The notes: generated by a model not told the origin, from the letters alone. Counted from the stretch's first letter, positions 27,819 to 37,386 are shown. The stretch: 64,000 nt of DNA from SAR324 cluster bacterium (GCA_015231825.1 JADGAV010000025.1:1-64000), one strand, 5' to 3'. A program made the numbers and translations.

Positions 27819-28370
27819 ATGAACACCCGCATTTACTTTGTCTCTTCAAATAGTAAAAAATATAGTGAATTCAAAGAGATGATCAATTTTCCGATTGAGA
27901 TTATTGATATTGATCTTGAGGAAATTCAGACATCAGATATGGATAAATTACTCAAGCACAAGGTCCGCCAAGCGTATTACGCAGTCAAAGCCCCGGTGAT
28001 TGTAGAAGATACAGCCCTCTATTTTAATGCATGGAATCGATTGCCCGGACCTTTGATTAAATGGTTCTTGAAGGAATTGGGGGTGAATCAGCTAGTGCAG
28101 GCATTGTCATCTTTTAAAGACAAATCTGCAAGAGCGGTGTGCTCTATTGGATATATGGATGGAGATGTGATTCGTGTTTTTGACGGCATGATTGAAGGAA
28201 AAATTGTGACACCATCAGGAAATTACGGATTTGGCTGGGATTGTATTTTCCAACCGGAAGGAAGCACATTGACCTTCGCAGAAATGAGACCCGGGGAGAA
28301 GAATAGATTTTCGATGAGACAGAAAGCTCTTGAAGAATTCAATTTTTTCCTAAAGGGATTTTCCATTTGA
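27819..28370 (+). CDS. Inosine/xanthosine triphosphate pyrophosphatase, ITPA-like
   Basis: 183 residues of the Ham1/RdgB superfamily, which removes dITP, ITP and XTP from the nucleotide pool. SSNSKKYSEF at the N-terminus, VEDTALYFNA (about 67-76), LPGPLIKWFL and GFGWDCIFQPEG with KNRFSMRQKAL near the end are the active-site blocks. The LPGPLIKWFL and DCIFQPEG wording resembles the eukaryotic ITPA and archaeal branch more than E. coli RdgB. Its 3' end overlaps the convergent ispH by 21 bases. Confidence 0.88.
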   Translation: MNTRIYFVSSNSKKYSEFKEMINFPIEIIDIDLEEIQTSDMDKLLKHKVRQAYYAVKAPVIVEDTALYFNAWNRLPGPLIKWFLKELGVNQLVQALSSFKDKSARAVCSIGYMDGDVIRVFDGMIEGKIVTPSGNYGFGWDCIFQPEGSTLTFAEMRPGEKNRFSMRQKALEEFNFFLKGFSI

Positions 28371-29315
28371 AGGTGGAACGGATTTCAAAATAGAGGGTAA
28401 AGCGAAAGTAACATTTTCTTCAACCAAAATCATTTCCTTCAACGTGTTGTTGGAACTCAAGGCTTTTAAAGTTTTGATAATGTCTTGTACGATATCTTCA
28501 GGGGCCGATGCCCCCGCAGTGATCCCGATTCGAGAAATTCCTTCTAACCACCCGGGAAGAATTTCCTCCGCTGATTCAATTCGCCTCGCCAAGATGCCAG
28601 AGGCTTGAGCCACTTCTACTAATCTCAATGTGTTGGAACTGTTTGGGGCACCGAGTACTAAAATGAGATCCACTTCATTTGTCATGGCTTTTACTGCATT
28701 TTGACGATTTTGAGTCGCATAACAAATATCTTCTTTGGAAGGACCCTGGATGTTTGGAAATTTTTTTTTCAAAACTGAGACAATTTCTGCTGTGTCGTCG
28801 AGAGACAATGTAGTTTGTGTTAAATAAGCTATTTTGTTTTTGTCAGGAATGACTAAATTTTCGACTTCCTTCACTGTGCTGACGACGAAGATGCAATCAG
28901 GTGCTTCTCCGACAGTTCCCTGAACCTCCACATGATCCCGATGTCCAATCAAAACAATTGCAAATCCTTGCTCAGCATATCGTTGTGCTTCCAGGTGTAC
29001 TTTAGTGACAAGAGGGCATGTCGCATCTAGTGCCCTCAGACCCAGACTTTTTGCTTCTTCCCGGATTGCGGGTGAAACACCATGTGCAGAAAAAATTACC
29101 CAGGCTCCGGATGGAACTTCTTCAAGGTCTTCAACGAAAATTGCACCGCGCTGCTGTAGTCGTCGAACCACATGCGGATTGTGAACAATTTCATGTCTGA
29201 TATAAATTGGAGGTCCGTATAAATCTAGTGCTCTTTCTACAATCGTAATCGCACGGTCGACACCTGCGCAAAAACCGCGAGGTTTTGCCAAAACCAAATC
29301 CAGAGTGGAAATCAT
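28350..29315 (-). CDS. ispH: 4-hydroxy-3-methylbut-2-enyl diphosphate reductase
   Basis: 321 residues. IspH (LytB) is the last enzyme of the MEP pathway and reduces HMBPP to IPP and DMAPP. Three cysteines that hold its Fe-S cluster are present: Cys16 (GFCAGV), Cys100 (DATCPLV) and Cys198 (DICYATQNRQ). The HEIVHN, SAHGV and TQTTLS motifs are intact. It overlaps the ITPase gene tail to tail and has its own short upstream region. Confidence 0.96.
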   Translation of the reverse strand: MISTLDLVLAKPRGFCAGVDRAITIVERALDLYGPPIYIRHEIVHNPHVVRRLQQRGAIFVEDLEEVPSGAWVIFSAHGVSPAIREEAKSLGLRALDATCPLVTKVHLEAQRYAEQGFAIVLIGHRDHVEVQGTVGEAPDCIFVVSTVKEVENLVIPDKNKIAYLTQTTLSLDDTAEIVSVLKKKFPNIQGPSKEDICYATQNRQNAVKAMTNEVDLILVLGAPNSSNTLRLVEVAQASGILARRIESAEEILPGWLEGISRIGITAGASAPEDIVQDIIKTLKALSSNNTLKEMILVEENVTFALPSILKSVPPSNGKSL

Positions 29316-29438
29316 AGTTGTAATTTCTAAGTTTGTTTCTTGAGAGGTTGACTAATAATCCAAAACACTTTATCAAATCTGTACTAATTATTCTATAGCA
29401 ACAATATTAATGATCCTTTCGTCTCCCACTTTTGTCTT

Positions 29439-31613
29439 ATGAGGACTACAGAGAATTTTTGGGTTTTCAAATTTATTACAAAAAAAAATGAAAAGATTCT
29501 AAAATTGTTTTCAAATCAGGGCTTGCTGATTTTCTTTGTAATAATTTGCGTAATTTTTGGAGGCGGGAGTAGTTTTGAAGTTTTTGCAGTTCCACCCGGC
29601 AAAACATGGAGAAATGATCAGAAAGTTGATCTTTCCATTCTTATGAAAAAGGGAGATCCTCTTCAGGAAGCTTTGTTACGATTTATAAACCATTATGCAA
29701 AAAATCCATTAAAGTTCTTCATTGATCCACAAATTTCTGGAACTATTTCTTCATTCCCACTGGCTTCTTCTTCTCTTAAAACCGCTTTTAGCTGGCTGCT
29801 CTCTCGCTACGAATTATCGGCAATCAGTATTGAGAAACAATGGTATATTCTCCCAAAAACTGAAGTCTGGCGCCGGGTTCCCTATCAAAAGCTGGTCAGC
29901 TCTCCGATTTCCTTGCTGCAGGTGCTGGATGAACTGGCGGCAATCGGACAAATTTCGATAGGATTTGATAGGGTACAGACTAAACAAAAAAGAATCCAAC
30001 GCAATTTGATTTTTCCCAGTGTAGAAGCTGCAATTCAAGATTTAGCGAATCAGTTCGACTGGCTGGTAAAATATGATTCTGAATTTCATACATTGAAATT
30101 AGTTGAAGAAGGGCTTCTGCATACAGAGAGCCTTTTGTTGAAGAATATAGGGGAAAAACAGGTGCGTCATTTTTTTGAAGAGGCCATTCCTCTCGTTCAG
30201 GCACTAAAACAGCTGGAATTATTTTTTCCTTCTGATCAAATTTTAATGGTAAAAGGACAGAAACGAGAGATAGAAACAGTTTTTTCCGCAGTGGAAAAAT
30301 TTGATCTTGCGCACAGTTCGGTTCCGGATTTTGTTGATTTTCGATTTGAAACAATTTTGCTCAAATCGGCTTCTCCGGAAAAAATTAAAAGTCATCTCCA
30401 GGCAATTTTTGCAAAGGACAAACTCCTTGCACGGGACATGACGATCAAGTGGCAGGAAGAAGAAGAAAACGGGAAGAGTAGGTCAGTTGTTTCTTTATAC
30501 GGAGAGGAGATCAAAATTAAAAAATTGGCAAGTATTATAAGTAAGTTAGACCAAACTTATGATTTACCAAGGCCTCTGGTGGTCGAAAAAGTTGACCTCA
30601 AATACCTGCATGTGAAATCCAAAAAAATCATCAGTGGCGGGGAAGAAATTTTAGTGGAAGGGGTTGAAACGAAGCTTCATCAGTTTTTGCAAAAACTGGT
30701 AAAAAGTGAAAAAGACTCTTTAGCCGGATCTTTTCAAATAATTCCAGAATTTATAGGAAATTCAGTGGTGATCAAAGGGACTGCGGAGGAAGTGGAAGTT
30801 GCAAAAAAAATCTTAAAAGTATGGGATAAACCTCAACCTGTAATCCGAATTGAAGCTCATATATTTGAAACTTCTGACATTGTTTCCCGGGAGTTGGGGT
30901 TGCAGTTCAGTGCTCGAGGAATTCCAGAAGGGGGAGATGCAGTCAATATTGAAGCGGCAGGAGCATATACAGCAGGGGCTGTCCTGGGTCCGCTACAAAC
31001 AACAAAAGCTTTTCAAGTCGATACTCTGCTCAGATTGATGGAATCAGAAGGAAAAGGGCGGGTTCTTTCCAGGCCGCTTGTTGTTACAATGAACAATATT
31101 GAAGCGGAAATGAGAAGTGGTGATATTATTAATGTCAAGGTTGTAATTGATAACCAGCCTACGCTTAAAGAAATCAAAACCGGTGTGATTTTGCGGGTGA
31201 CTCCGCGACTGATCAAGGAATCAAATGGAGAATCAGAAGAATATAAAATCAGATTGAATGTTTTTGCCGAAAGCAGTACTCCCATAAACGAAACAGTAGA
31301 TAATATTCCTCGAATCAATAGTCAAACTGCGCGAAGTGAAGTTGTTGTCGGGAATGGCGAACCGTTTCTGTTGGGAGGATTGATTCGAAGCAACGCCAGC
31401 GAATCAGATAGCGGGGTCCCTTTGCTGAAAGACATTCCTATTTTTGGATATCTTTTTAAAGTAGAAACACTCAGCGATCGTTTCAATCATATTCTTGTAT
31501 TTGTCACACCGTCGGTAATTTTGCCCGATCAAAAGCAAACATTGCCAGATGCGTCTGAATTAAAAAAAGACCCTCTAATTAGGTCATTTCAGCAGTTAAT
31601 AGAAAAAAATTAG
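29439..31613 (+). CDS. Secretin-family protein (GspD/PilQ-like)
   Basis: 724 residues. The N-terminus has about 27 residues, then a hydrophobic signal segment (about 28-51). Several N domains follow, with KGTAEEVEVAKKIL marking a GspD-type KH-like N1 repeat. The C-terminal secretin domain has RIEAHIFETSDIVSRELG, the VLSRPLVVTMNN block and GEPFLLGGLIRS near residue 640, ending in PLLKDIPIFGYLF. Secretins form the outer-membrane ring of type II secretion, type IV pili or phage export. No gsp or pil partner is adjacent, so the machine it serves is unknown. A small membrane-protein gene follows 25 bases downstream. Confidence 0.88.
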   Translation: MRTTENFWVFKFITKKNEKILKLFSNQGLLIFFVIICVIFGGGSSFEVFAVPPGKTWRNDQKVDLSILMKKGDPLQEALLRFINHYAKNPLKFFIDPQISGTISSFPLASSSLKTAFSWLLSRYELSAISIEKQWYILPKTEVWRRVPYQKLVSSPISLLQVLDELAAIGQISIGFDRVQTKQKRIQRNLIFPSVEAAIQDLANQFDWLVKYDSEFHTLKLVEEGLLHTESLLLKNIGEKQVRHFFEEAIPLVQALKQLELFFPSDQILMVKGQKREIETVFSAVEKFDLAHSSVPDFVDFRFETILLKSASPEKIKSHLQAIFAKDKLLARDMTIKWQEEEENGKSRSVVSLYGEEIKIKKLASIISKLDQTYDLPRPLVVEKVDLKYLHVKSKKIISGGEEILVEGVETKLHQFLQKLVKSEKDSLAGSFQIIPEFIGNSVVIKGTAEEVEVAKKILKVWDKPQPVIRIEAHIFETSDIVSRELGLQFSARGIPEGGDAVNIEAAGAYTAGAVLGPLQTTKAFQVDTLLRLMESEGKGRVLSRPLVVTMNNIEAEMRSGDIINVKVVIDNQPTLKEIKTGVILRVTPRLIKESNGESEEYKIRLNVFAESSTPINETVDNIPRINSQTARSEVVVGNGEPFLLGGLIRSNASESDSGVPLLKDIPIFGYLFKVETLSDRFNHILVFVTPSVILPDQKQTLPDASELKKDPLIRSFQQLIEKN

Positions 31614-31638
31614 TCATTTGGATCTTGAGGGGTTTAAC

Positions 31639-32052
31639 ATGCCATCATCTCCAATCGAAGCTTTTGATCAAGCCAGATACTTATCACGAAAAAAATGGGA
31701 AAGACGGCAAGCCTGGATATTTTCAATCCTGGGCGGTATTGTTTTGCTGGATAGTGCGGTTCCTATTCCAATTCCTTTGGTAGGTGGCCCTTCTATTATT
31801 CTGGGCGGTGTTTTGCTCTGTTACGGTTACTACCAGTTTCAATTATACAAAAAACTGCCCGTCCATGATGCCGTGAAATTTGTTCGTTCTCTTGAGAGGC
31901 ATTTTACTCGCATGGATCTCTTTCTTGCCCTGCAACTGCCGCCAGAAACAACCGACACTCTCATTCAGGAATTGATTCAGAATGGCTTTGTTGAACCGGT
32001 CAATACAGAACTTGCGCCGGAATCGGACATCGAATATCGTGTGATTTCCTAG
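31639..32052 (+). CDS. Hypothetical small membrane protein
   Basis: 137 residues, not recognised. Start is the ATG preceded by GAGGGG. A TTG 21 bases upstream is less likely. Two hydrophobic helices (about 27-62, WIFSILGGIVLLDS and GGPSIILGGVLLCYGYYQF) are followed by a soluble, helical C-terminal part (residues 75-137) that could be a winged-helix-like domain (PETTDTLIQELIQNGFVEP). It lies between the secretin gene and lpxK with short gaps, so it may belong to either function. Confidence 0.7.
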   Translation: MPSSPIEAFDQARYLSRKKWERRQAWIFSILGGIVLLDSAVPIPIPLVGGPSIILGGVLLCYGYYQFQLYKKLPVHDAVKFVRSLERHFTRMDLFLALQLPPETTDTLIQELIQNGFVEPVNTELAPESDIEYRVIS

Positions 32053-32061
32053 CTTCATGTT

Positions 32062-33150
32062 ATGAACCGTTCTTCGCTCCTGAATCTTAAACTTTCCTGG
32101 AAGACAGCCCCTCTTTATTTTCTGTTATTGACCATATCACTGATCTATGAAGCAATTGTTTTACTACGACTTGTATTTTATCAAAAAGGTGTTCTCCGAA
32201 AAAAATCATTGAAAACCCCCATAATTTCAGTTGGAAATTTAACGGTCGGCGGTTCTGGAAAAACACCGATGGTGGACTTTTTGGCGAAAGAGCTTCTGCT
32301 GCAAAATAAATCTTGTGCAATATTAAGCAGAGGTTATGGCAATCAAACTCAGTCCTCCGTTCAAAGAATGTTGATGTCGGAGTCAATTCCCATTGGCCCA
32401 AGTAGATTAGGAGATGAACCATATTTTTTGGCCTCCAGGAACCCGACTGTCCCTGTTTATGTAGGCAAAAACCGAACCCTGTCAGGTGTTTTCGCCCAGC
32501 TATGGGATAGTCCTCAAATTTTCATATTGGATGACGGATACCAGCATATTCAACTTAATCGTGCACTCAATCTGCTCCTCATTGATGCCGATCGTGGATT
32601 CGGCAGTGGATATCTTCTTCCATTGGGAGAGTTAAGAGAACCGGAGCACCATTGGCAACGTGCAGATGCAGTGATTTTAACAAAATGCAACCTGGGATTT
32701 TCTGATCGTCTGATGCATCGTCTGCAATCTCAATTGAACATCACTTGTCCTATTTTTAAGTTTGGTTATGTCCCTCATAGACTGCGTAGGCTGGATCATC
32801 AAAAGCAACTTCCCTTGAAAATTTTAAACCAAAAAAAAGTCCTGTTGAATTGTGGAATAGCGAATCCCGATAGTTTTGCCGCAGTCCTTAAGCAGTCGAA
32901 AGCGGAAGTTTTGGAAATTCTCCACCTCGATGATCACTTGATCTATTCTAAAGAAAAAGTGGCTGCATTGCTTCAGCAAACACGGAAATGGCGTCCAGAT
33001 TATTGGGTTACTACAGAAAAGGACGCGGTAAAACTAAGAAATTTTTCAGAGCTGGAAAAAAAAATGTGGGTTTTGGAAATGCGAGTTGTTCCAGATCCCA
33101 AATGGCAGGAATTCTTTGTTGATTTTTTGAAACGAGTCGAGGTAAAATAA
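32062..33150 (+). CDS. lpxK: Tetraacyldisaccharide 4'-kinase
   Basis: 362 residues. LpxK phosphorylates the 4' position of the lipid A disaccharide at the inner-membrane face. An N-terminal membrane segment (about 15-40) is followed by the P-loop GGSGKT (63-68), and DDGYQHIQLNRALNLLLIDA and LLPLGELREP are family hallmarks. It begins 9 bases after the small membrane-protein gene. Other lpx genes are not in the window. Confidence 0.96.
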   Translation: MNRSSLLNLKLSWKTAPLYFLLLTISLIYEAIVLLRLVFYQKGVLRKKSLKTPIISVGNLTVGGSGKTPMVDFLAKELLLQNKSCAILSRGYGNQTQSSVQRMLMSESIPIGPSRLGDEPYFLASRNPTVPVYVGKNRTLSGVFAQLWDSPQIFILDDGYQHIQLNRALNLLLIDADRGFGSGYLLPLGELREPEHHWQRADAVILTKCNLGFSDRLMHRLQSQLNITCPIFKFGYVPHRLRRLDHQKQLPLKILNQKKVLLNCGIANPDSFAAVLKQSKAEVLEILHLDDHLIYSKEKVAALLQQTRKWRPDYWVTTEKDAVKLRNFSELEKKMWVLEMRVVPDPKWQEFFVDFLKRVEVK

Positions 33151-33210
33151 CGTTTTATTGTTAAAAAGAATTTTTCATGAATACTTTAAAATGTGTTGAT
33201 AAAGGAGCCA

Positions 33211-33729
33211 ATGGCCTTGCTGACAGTCCTTACTTTTCCGCACCCGGTTTTAAAACATAAAGCAGAGACTATTGAAGTCTTTGATCACGACTTGGAAAAA
33301 TTATCAGAAAACATGCTGGCAACAATGTACGATTCCGAAGGGATCGGTCTTGCGGCAAATCAGGTAGGGATATTGAAGAGGATTGTTGTGGTTGACATTT
33401 TTAGCGGCGATGAAGATAAATCAAATAGAGACCCGCATGTTTTTGTCAATCCCCGGATTATAGAAAGGTCCGGAGAAATTCTCACTGAAGAGGGATGTTT
33501 GAGTGTGATTGATTTTACTGCAGAAGTAAAACGTTCACAAAAAATAGTTCTCGAATATCAAGATGTTAAAGGGAATTCCCATTGTATCGAAGCAGAAGAC
33601 CTCAAAGCCATCTGCATTCAGCATGAGATTGATCATTTGGATGGTATTTTATTTATAGACCATCTATCGCCACTGAAACAATCTATTGTTAAAAAGAAAC
33701 TAACAAAATTGGCAAAAAAATCTGCATGA
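33211..33729 (+). CDS. def: Peptide deformylase
   Basis: 172 residues. It removes the N-formyl group from new proteins. The three metal-site motifs are present: GIGLAANQVG (44-53), EEGCLS (93-98, metal cysteine) and HEIDH (138-142). The ATG with AAAGGAG just before it is preferred over an upstream in-frame GTG. Formyltransferase (fmt), a common partner, is not adjacent. Its stop overlaps the start of the DUF192 gene (ATGA). Confidence 0.96.
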   Translation: MALLTVLTFPHPVLKHKAETIEVFDHDLEKLSENMLATMYDSEGIGLAANQVGILKRIVVVDIFSGDEDKSNRDPHVFVNPRIIERSGEILTEEGCLSVIDFTAEVKRSQKIVLEYQDVKGNSHCIEAEDLKAICIQHEIDHLDGILFIDHLSPLKQSIVKKKLTKLAKKSA

Positions 33730-34202
33730 ACTGCATCCCTTTGCCAAATTTAAAAATTATTGGGTTTTCGATTGTTTTATTCTTTGCACTCAATGGAGCT
33801 TTTCTTTTACAAGGACAGCAGAAACTTTCCTATACGCATGCCAAGGTGATCACTCCTTTAGGCAAGCAAATTGATGTAGAGCTTGCAGACACTGAAGAAA
33901 AACGTCAACTGGGACTTGCTTATCGTAAAGAGCTTCCGCCTGGAAAAGGGATGCTATTTGTCTTCAATGAGCGAAAAAAGCATGCTTTTTGGATGAAAAA
34001 TACTTTTATTTCTCTTGATATCCTTTGGATGAATAATCATCGAATTGTACATATAGAACATTCTGCTCCTCCACCCCTTCCTAATCAATCGCCCCAAACG
34101 ATGGTTCCGAGTAAAAAAGCCAATTTTGTTTTGGAGATAGCTGCCGGACAAGCAAAAGTACTGAACTTGAAACTAGGTCAAATTTTACATTATCAGTTTT
34201 AG
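33726..34202 (+). CDS. DUF192 family secreted protein
   Basis: 158 residues. A signal peptide or anchor (about 10-31) precedes a DUF192 domain. Typical blocks are VELADTEEKRQLGLAYRKELPPGKGMLFVF, the WMKNTFISLDILWM core and a C-terminal VLEIAAG. The function of the family is not established; it is usually exported. It overlaps def by 4 bases and meets the convergent phzE-like gene with a 4-base overlap. Confidence 0.88.
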   Translation: MNCIPLPNLKIIGFSIVLFFALNGAFLLQGQQKLSYTHAKVITPLGKQIDVELADTEEKRQLGLAYRKELPPGKGMLFVFNERKKHAFWMKNTFISLDILWMNNHRIVHIEHSAPPPLPNQSPQTMVPSKKANFVLEIAAGQAKVLNLKLGQILHYQF

Positions 34203-36076
34203 CTGGTCTTCAAATTTTCCAATGCTTGTTTGAGGAGATCGTATCCATTTTGTGTCAAAATGGATTCAGCATGGAATTGAAAACTGGCGAATTGATTTGA
34301 ATTTAGGGCGTGAATTTCTCTGCTTTCAGGGTCAAATGAAATATTCACCCCCGAAATCTCCTGTGTCCATTTACCAGCAAAGGTGTTATAAAATCCGACT
34401 CTTTGGTTTTTGCCAAACAGGTCAATTTTCTTCTGAACTCCCTGAAACGGGTGTTCTTTTTTTATAACTTCAATTTTCAATGCTTTGCAAAGTACTTGAT
34501 GGCCCAAACAAATTGCCAGGAATTTCCGGTTTGAAACCAGCATTTGTTCTGTAATTTCAAAAAGTTTTTTCATTTTTGGGTGGTCTAGATCATTTGGATT
34601 CCCGGGACCGGGGCCAACGATCACCAGGTCGGCAGTGTCTTTTTCCAGTTTGTATTCTGAGTATCGAATTACTTGGGTTACTGCTCCCATTCGATTGATC
34701 ATGTGCTGCATCATCAGACAAAAGTCGTCTTCATTGTCAATTATGGTGATTTTAAAGTCTGAAAAAACTTTCAAATCAGAGGAGTCCTCCTGATTAAAAA
34801 ACCAAAATTTTGAGAGATATTGATTCCGTTGCTGTAAGACCATGTGTATCTCGTCATCCCCAGCAAAATAAGGCAAAATGGCTTGAGGGGGGTCTGACGG
34901 CGGATTTTCAATATTTTCCAGCATCCCTCCGATCTTTGCGACAGTTTCCTGAACTTCTTCGGAAGGGATTGAATCTCTGACTAATGTTGCACCGACCCGC
35001 AAACTTAAGGCGCCTTCCTTGTTGATTTCAACGGTTCTAATCGTAATTGGACTATCCAGGGTATCTTCACCATCCTGATCCCGGCCGATTAATGCCAATG
35101 CACTCGCATAATAGCTACGTGATTCGTTTTCATATTTGTGAATAATGTTGCAGGCGTTTTCTACCGGACTGCCGGTCACGGTTGCGGCATACATAGAATC
35201 CCGCAACAGTTTGATAATGTCATGACTGCTTTTTCCTGCTAGCAAATACTCTGTATGAATCAGTTTCGACATTTCTTTTAACAAGGGACCAACTATCATC
35301 CCTCCCTCTTCGCAAAAACGGGCCATCATTTTGAGTTCCTCGTCCACGACCATGAATAATTCATTGATCTCTTTTTGATCCGTCAAAAATTTCAACAGGT
35401 CATCTTTAAATTCCAAACGACGAACTTTAAAACCTTTTTTGCGAAATGTTCCGCTGATAGGGTTCATTTTAACACGTTTTTTATGAACAGAAATATGCCT
35501 TTCGGGAGTTGCTCCTATGAAGAAGCGATCACCATTGTAAAAAATAAATTTCCAGTAACTGCCCATCTCATTTTGGAGCAAATTTTTATAAAGTGCCAAA
35601 GCCTTTGCCAGGTGCATTTCTGTTATTTTTGCTTCCCCTTTTCTTGGTATGACGAAGTTTGCTCCTTCTCCGTTGCCGATTTCCTCTTCAACAATGGCTC
35701 GAATGATTTGTTCGTATTCCTCAAACGAATAATTGTAGGTCACTCCTTTTTTTAGAGAGACTTTTTCTGTTGGTAAGATATGAATCAAATCCTCAAGTTC
35801 AATCCGTGTCTGATTTTGAATTTCTATGCATAATATTTTTTCATCCGCATCGTGAACCCTGAACTGACGTTCCTTTAACTGACAAAATGGGAGAAGACTG
35901 ATGGTGTCAAAAACTTCTCCTTTACTATCGATACCCTGTTTTCTGGGAATGTCGGAAAGTCGATCCAAAGCCAATGCTTTTCCTTCAAGAATGAGTGCGG
36001 TTTCTTCAATATTTTTTTTAATAATGGCAAAAGGCGCATCAAAGTTAAATGTAGTGTGCTGATATAAATGATCCAT
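34199..36076 (-). CDS. PhzE-like 2-amino-2-desoxyisochorismate (ADIC) synthase, fused synthase-glutaminase
   Basis: 625 residues. A chorismate-using synthase domain (about 1-400) is fused to a class I glutamine amidotransferase (about 440-625). The wording follows PhzE of phenazine producers rather than TrpEG: EEIGNGEGANFVI, MNPISGTFRK (204-213), ELFMVVDEELKMMARFCEEG and DLFGKNQRVGFYNTFAG. Cys523 in AICLGHQVL and His602/Glu604 in FHAES form the glutaminase triad. PhzE turns chorismate and glutamine into ADIC. No phzB, D, F or G is nearby. It follows mltA by 28 bases. A true TrpEG is the main alternative but fits less well. Confidence 0.85.
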   Translation of the reverse strand: MDHLYQHTTFNFDAPFAIIKKNIEETALILEGKALALDRLSDIPRKQGIDSKGEVFDTISLLPFCQLKERQFRVHDADEKILCIEIQNQTRIELEDLIHILPTEKVSLKKGVTYNYSFEEYEQIIRAIVEEEIGNGEGANFVIPRKGEAKITEMHLAKALALYKNLLQNEMGSYWKFIFYNGDRFFIGATPERHISVHKKRVKMNPISGTFRKKGFKVRRLEFKDDLLKFLTDQKEINELFMVVDEELKMMARFCEEGGMIVGPLLKEMSKLIHTEYLLAGKSSHDIIKLLRDSMYAATVTGSPVENACNIIHKYENESRSYYASALALIGRDQDGEDTLDSPITIRTVEINKEGALSLRVGATLVRDSIPSEEVQETVAKIGGMLENIENPPSDPPQAILPYFAGDDEIHMVLQQRNQYLSKFWFFNQEDSSDLKVFSDFKITIIDNEDDFCLMMQHMINRMGAVTQVIRYSEYKLEKDTADLVIVGPGPGNPNDLDHPKMKKLFEITEQMLVSNRKFLAICLGHQVLCKALKIEVIKKEHPFQGVQKKIDLFGKNQRVGFYNTFAGKWTQEISGVNISFDPESREIHALNSNQFASFQFHAESILTQNGYDLLKQALENLKTS

Positions 36077-36104
36077 TAATTTTCTTTTTCAAAAAGATTG
36101 CAGC

Positions 36105-37346
36105 TTATTTTAAGCTGATGAGATCTGATGAAGCCTTTAAGAATTCTTTACGTGCTACCAAAAGAAAAATGTATCCCGAATTTTGCATATGACCCGCTTT
36201 TAGTTCGGCAAGTTTCCCATGACCCCAGAAGATATCAGCCCTTCCATGTCCGCGGATTGCTCCTCCCGTATCCTGGACCAAAACAAATCTCTTCAGCGGT
36301 TTTTGACCAACCCTTAGTCTTTTTTGGAAACTTGGAGCATGCGTCGCAATAAAAGCAAGTCCTCCTCGCGGGATCAATTTGCGATCCATCGCGATAGATC
36401 GTCCGGGAGTAAGAGGAACTTCAATATACCCAAGAGGACCTTCTGACACTTCTCGAAAAAATGTGTAGCTGGGATTATAGTTTAAAATTTGTTGCACCTC
36501 CTCCGGATGATTATACAAGTAATCTTTCAAAGCTTGCATGGACATTTTTGCTTTAGGAATTTTGTTTTCTTTGATCAGCAGTTTGCCAATAGAACGGTAT
36601 GAATGCCCATTTTGTGCGGCGTAATTGACTCTTTTGAGACTTTTGTCAGGGAGTTGCACCAACCCGGAGCCCTGAATCTGAAGAAAAAACAATTCAACAT
36701 CATTTTTGACGTAGCTTATCGCTCGAGCCCGATCCTTTAAGGCATCGGAATATGCGATTTGATCTCGTGAATCATAGGGGACAAATCGATTTCCTTCCAC
36801 TTTTCCGATGATTCTCTGGCCTTTCAGTTCTGTCTTGAATGCACCTAAATCCGCTTTTAAAAGGTCCTTTGGTGTTTCATACAAGGGTGTGGAAAATTGG
36901 GCAGTTGGATTGAGGCTTCCTTTTAGGATCGGCTCATAGTAACCGGTGAAAAAAGCATTTCCTTTTGAATTTTTGCTTTCAAAAAAAAGAAACTTTTTTT
37001 TGATTTCTTCAATGCTTGCATTTCCCTGATAGGTTTGAATGATTTCTAAGAAAAGTTGGAGTGAGGCTTCCATTTCTCTGGGAGAATACACGTAATCTCC
37101 ATATCGGAATTGGTAGGAATCTGAAAGCCTTCGATAATATTTTTGCGACTGTTTTATAGCCTCAGAAATCCCTTCAAACTCCAAATCATCCTCCCAAAGA
37201 AACGAATTTACCTGCTCTTCGGAAAGGAGTTGAAACGTTTGTACTGGTTCGGGTTTTTCAAGACGAGGAGATGTAGTTTTGCTGCATCCAAAAAGCTCAA
37301 AAAGAAACACACACAATAAAGCAATTAAAAATTCACGGTTTCGCAT
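36105..37346 (-). CDS. mltA: Membrane-bound lytic murein transglycosylase A
   Basis: 413 residues. MltA cuts the glycan strand of peptidoglycan with formation of 1,6-anhydro-muramic acid and sits in the outer membrane as a lipoprotein. The start MRNREFLIALL with GGGAG upstream gives a lipoprotein signal ending at LFGC. An ATG-less extension of 16 residues upstream is rejected. The MltA domain has FFTGYYEP, LFFLQIQGSG and the C-terminal 3D domain VLVQDTGGAIRGHGRADIFWG, in two blocks, with the likely catalytic Asp in QDTGG. Confidence 0.94.
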   Translation of the reverse strand: MRNREFLIALLCVFLFELFGCSKTTSPRLEKPEPVQTFQLLSEEQVNSFLWEDDLEFEGISEAIKQSQKYYRRLSDSYQFRYGDYVYSPREMEASLQLFLEIIQTYQGNASIEEIKKKFLFFESKNSKGNAFFTGYYEPILKGSLNPTAQFSTPLYETPKDLLKADLGAFKTELKGQRIIGKVEGNRFVPYDSRDQIAYSDALKDRARAISYVKNDVELFFLQIQGSGLVQLPDKSLKRVNYAAQNGHSYRSIGKLLIKENKIPKAKMSMQALKDYLYNHPEEVQQILNYNPSYTFFREVSEGPLGYIEVPLTPGRSIAMDRKLIPRGGLAFIATHAPSFQKRLRVGQKPLKRFVLVQDTGGAIRGHGRADIFWGHGKLAELKAGHMQNSGYIFLLVARKEFLKASSDLISLK

Positions 37347-37386
37347 ATGACTCCCTTCATATGTAAAATTGATTGATAAACGGCAA

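Noticed and set aside
34252-35755. Plus-strand frames of 71 and 126 codons inside the phzE-like gene
   Set aside because: Antisense shadows; composition is unlike a real protein (Phe-rich).
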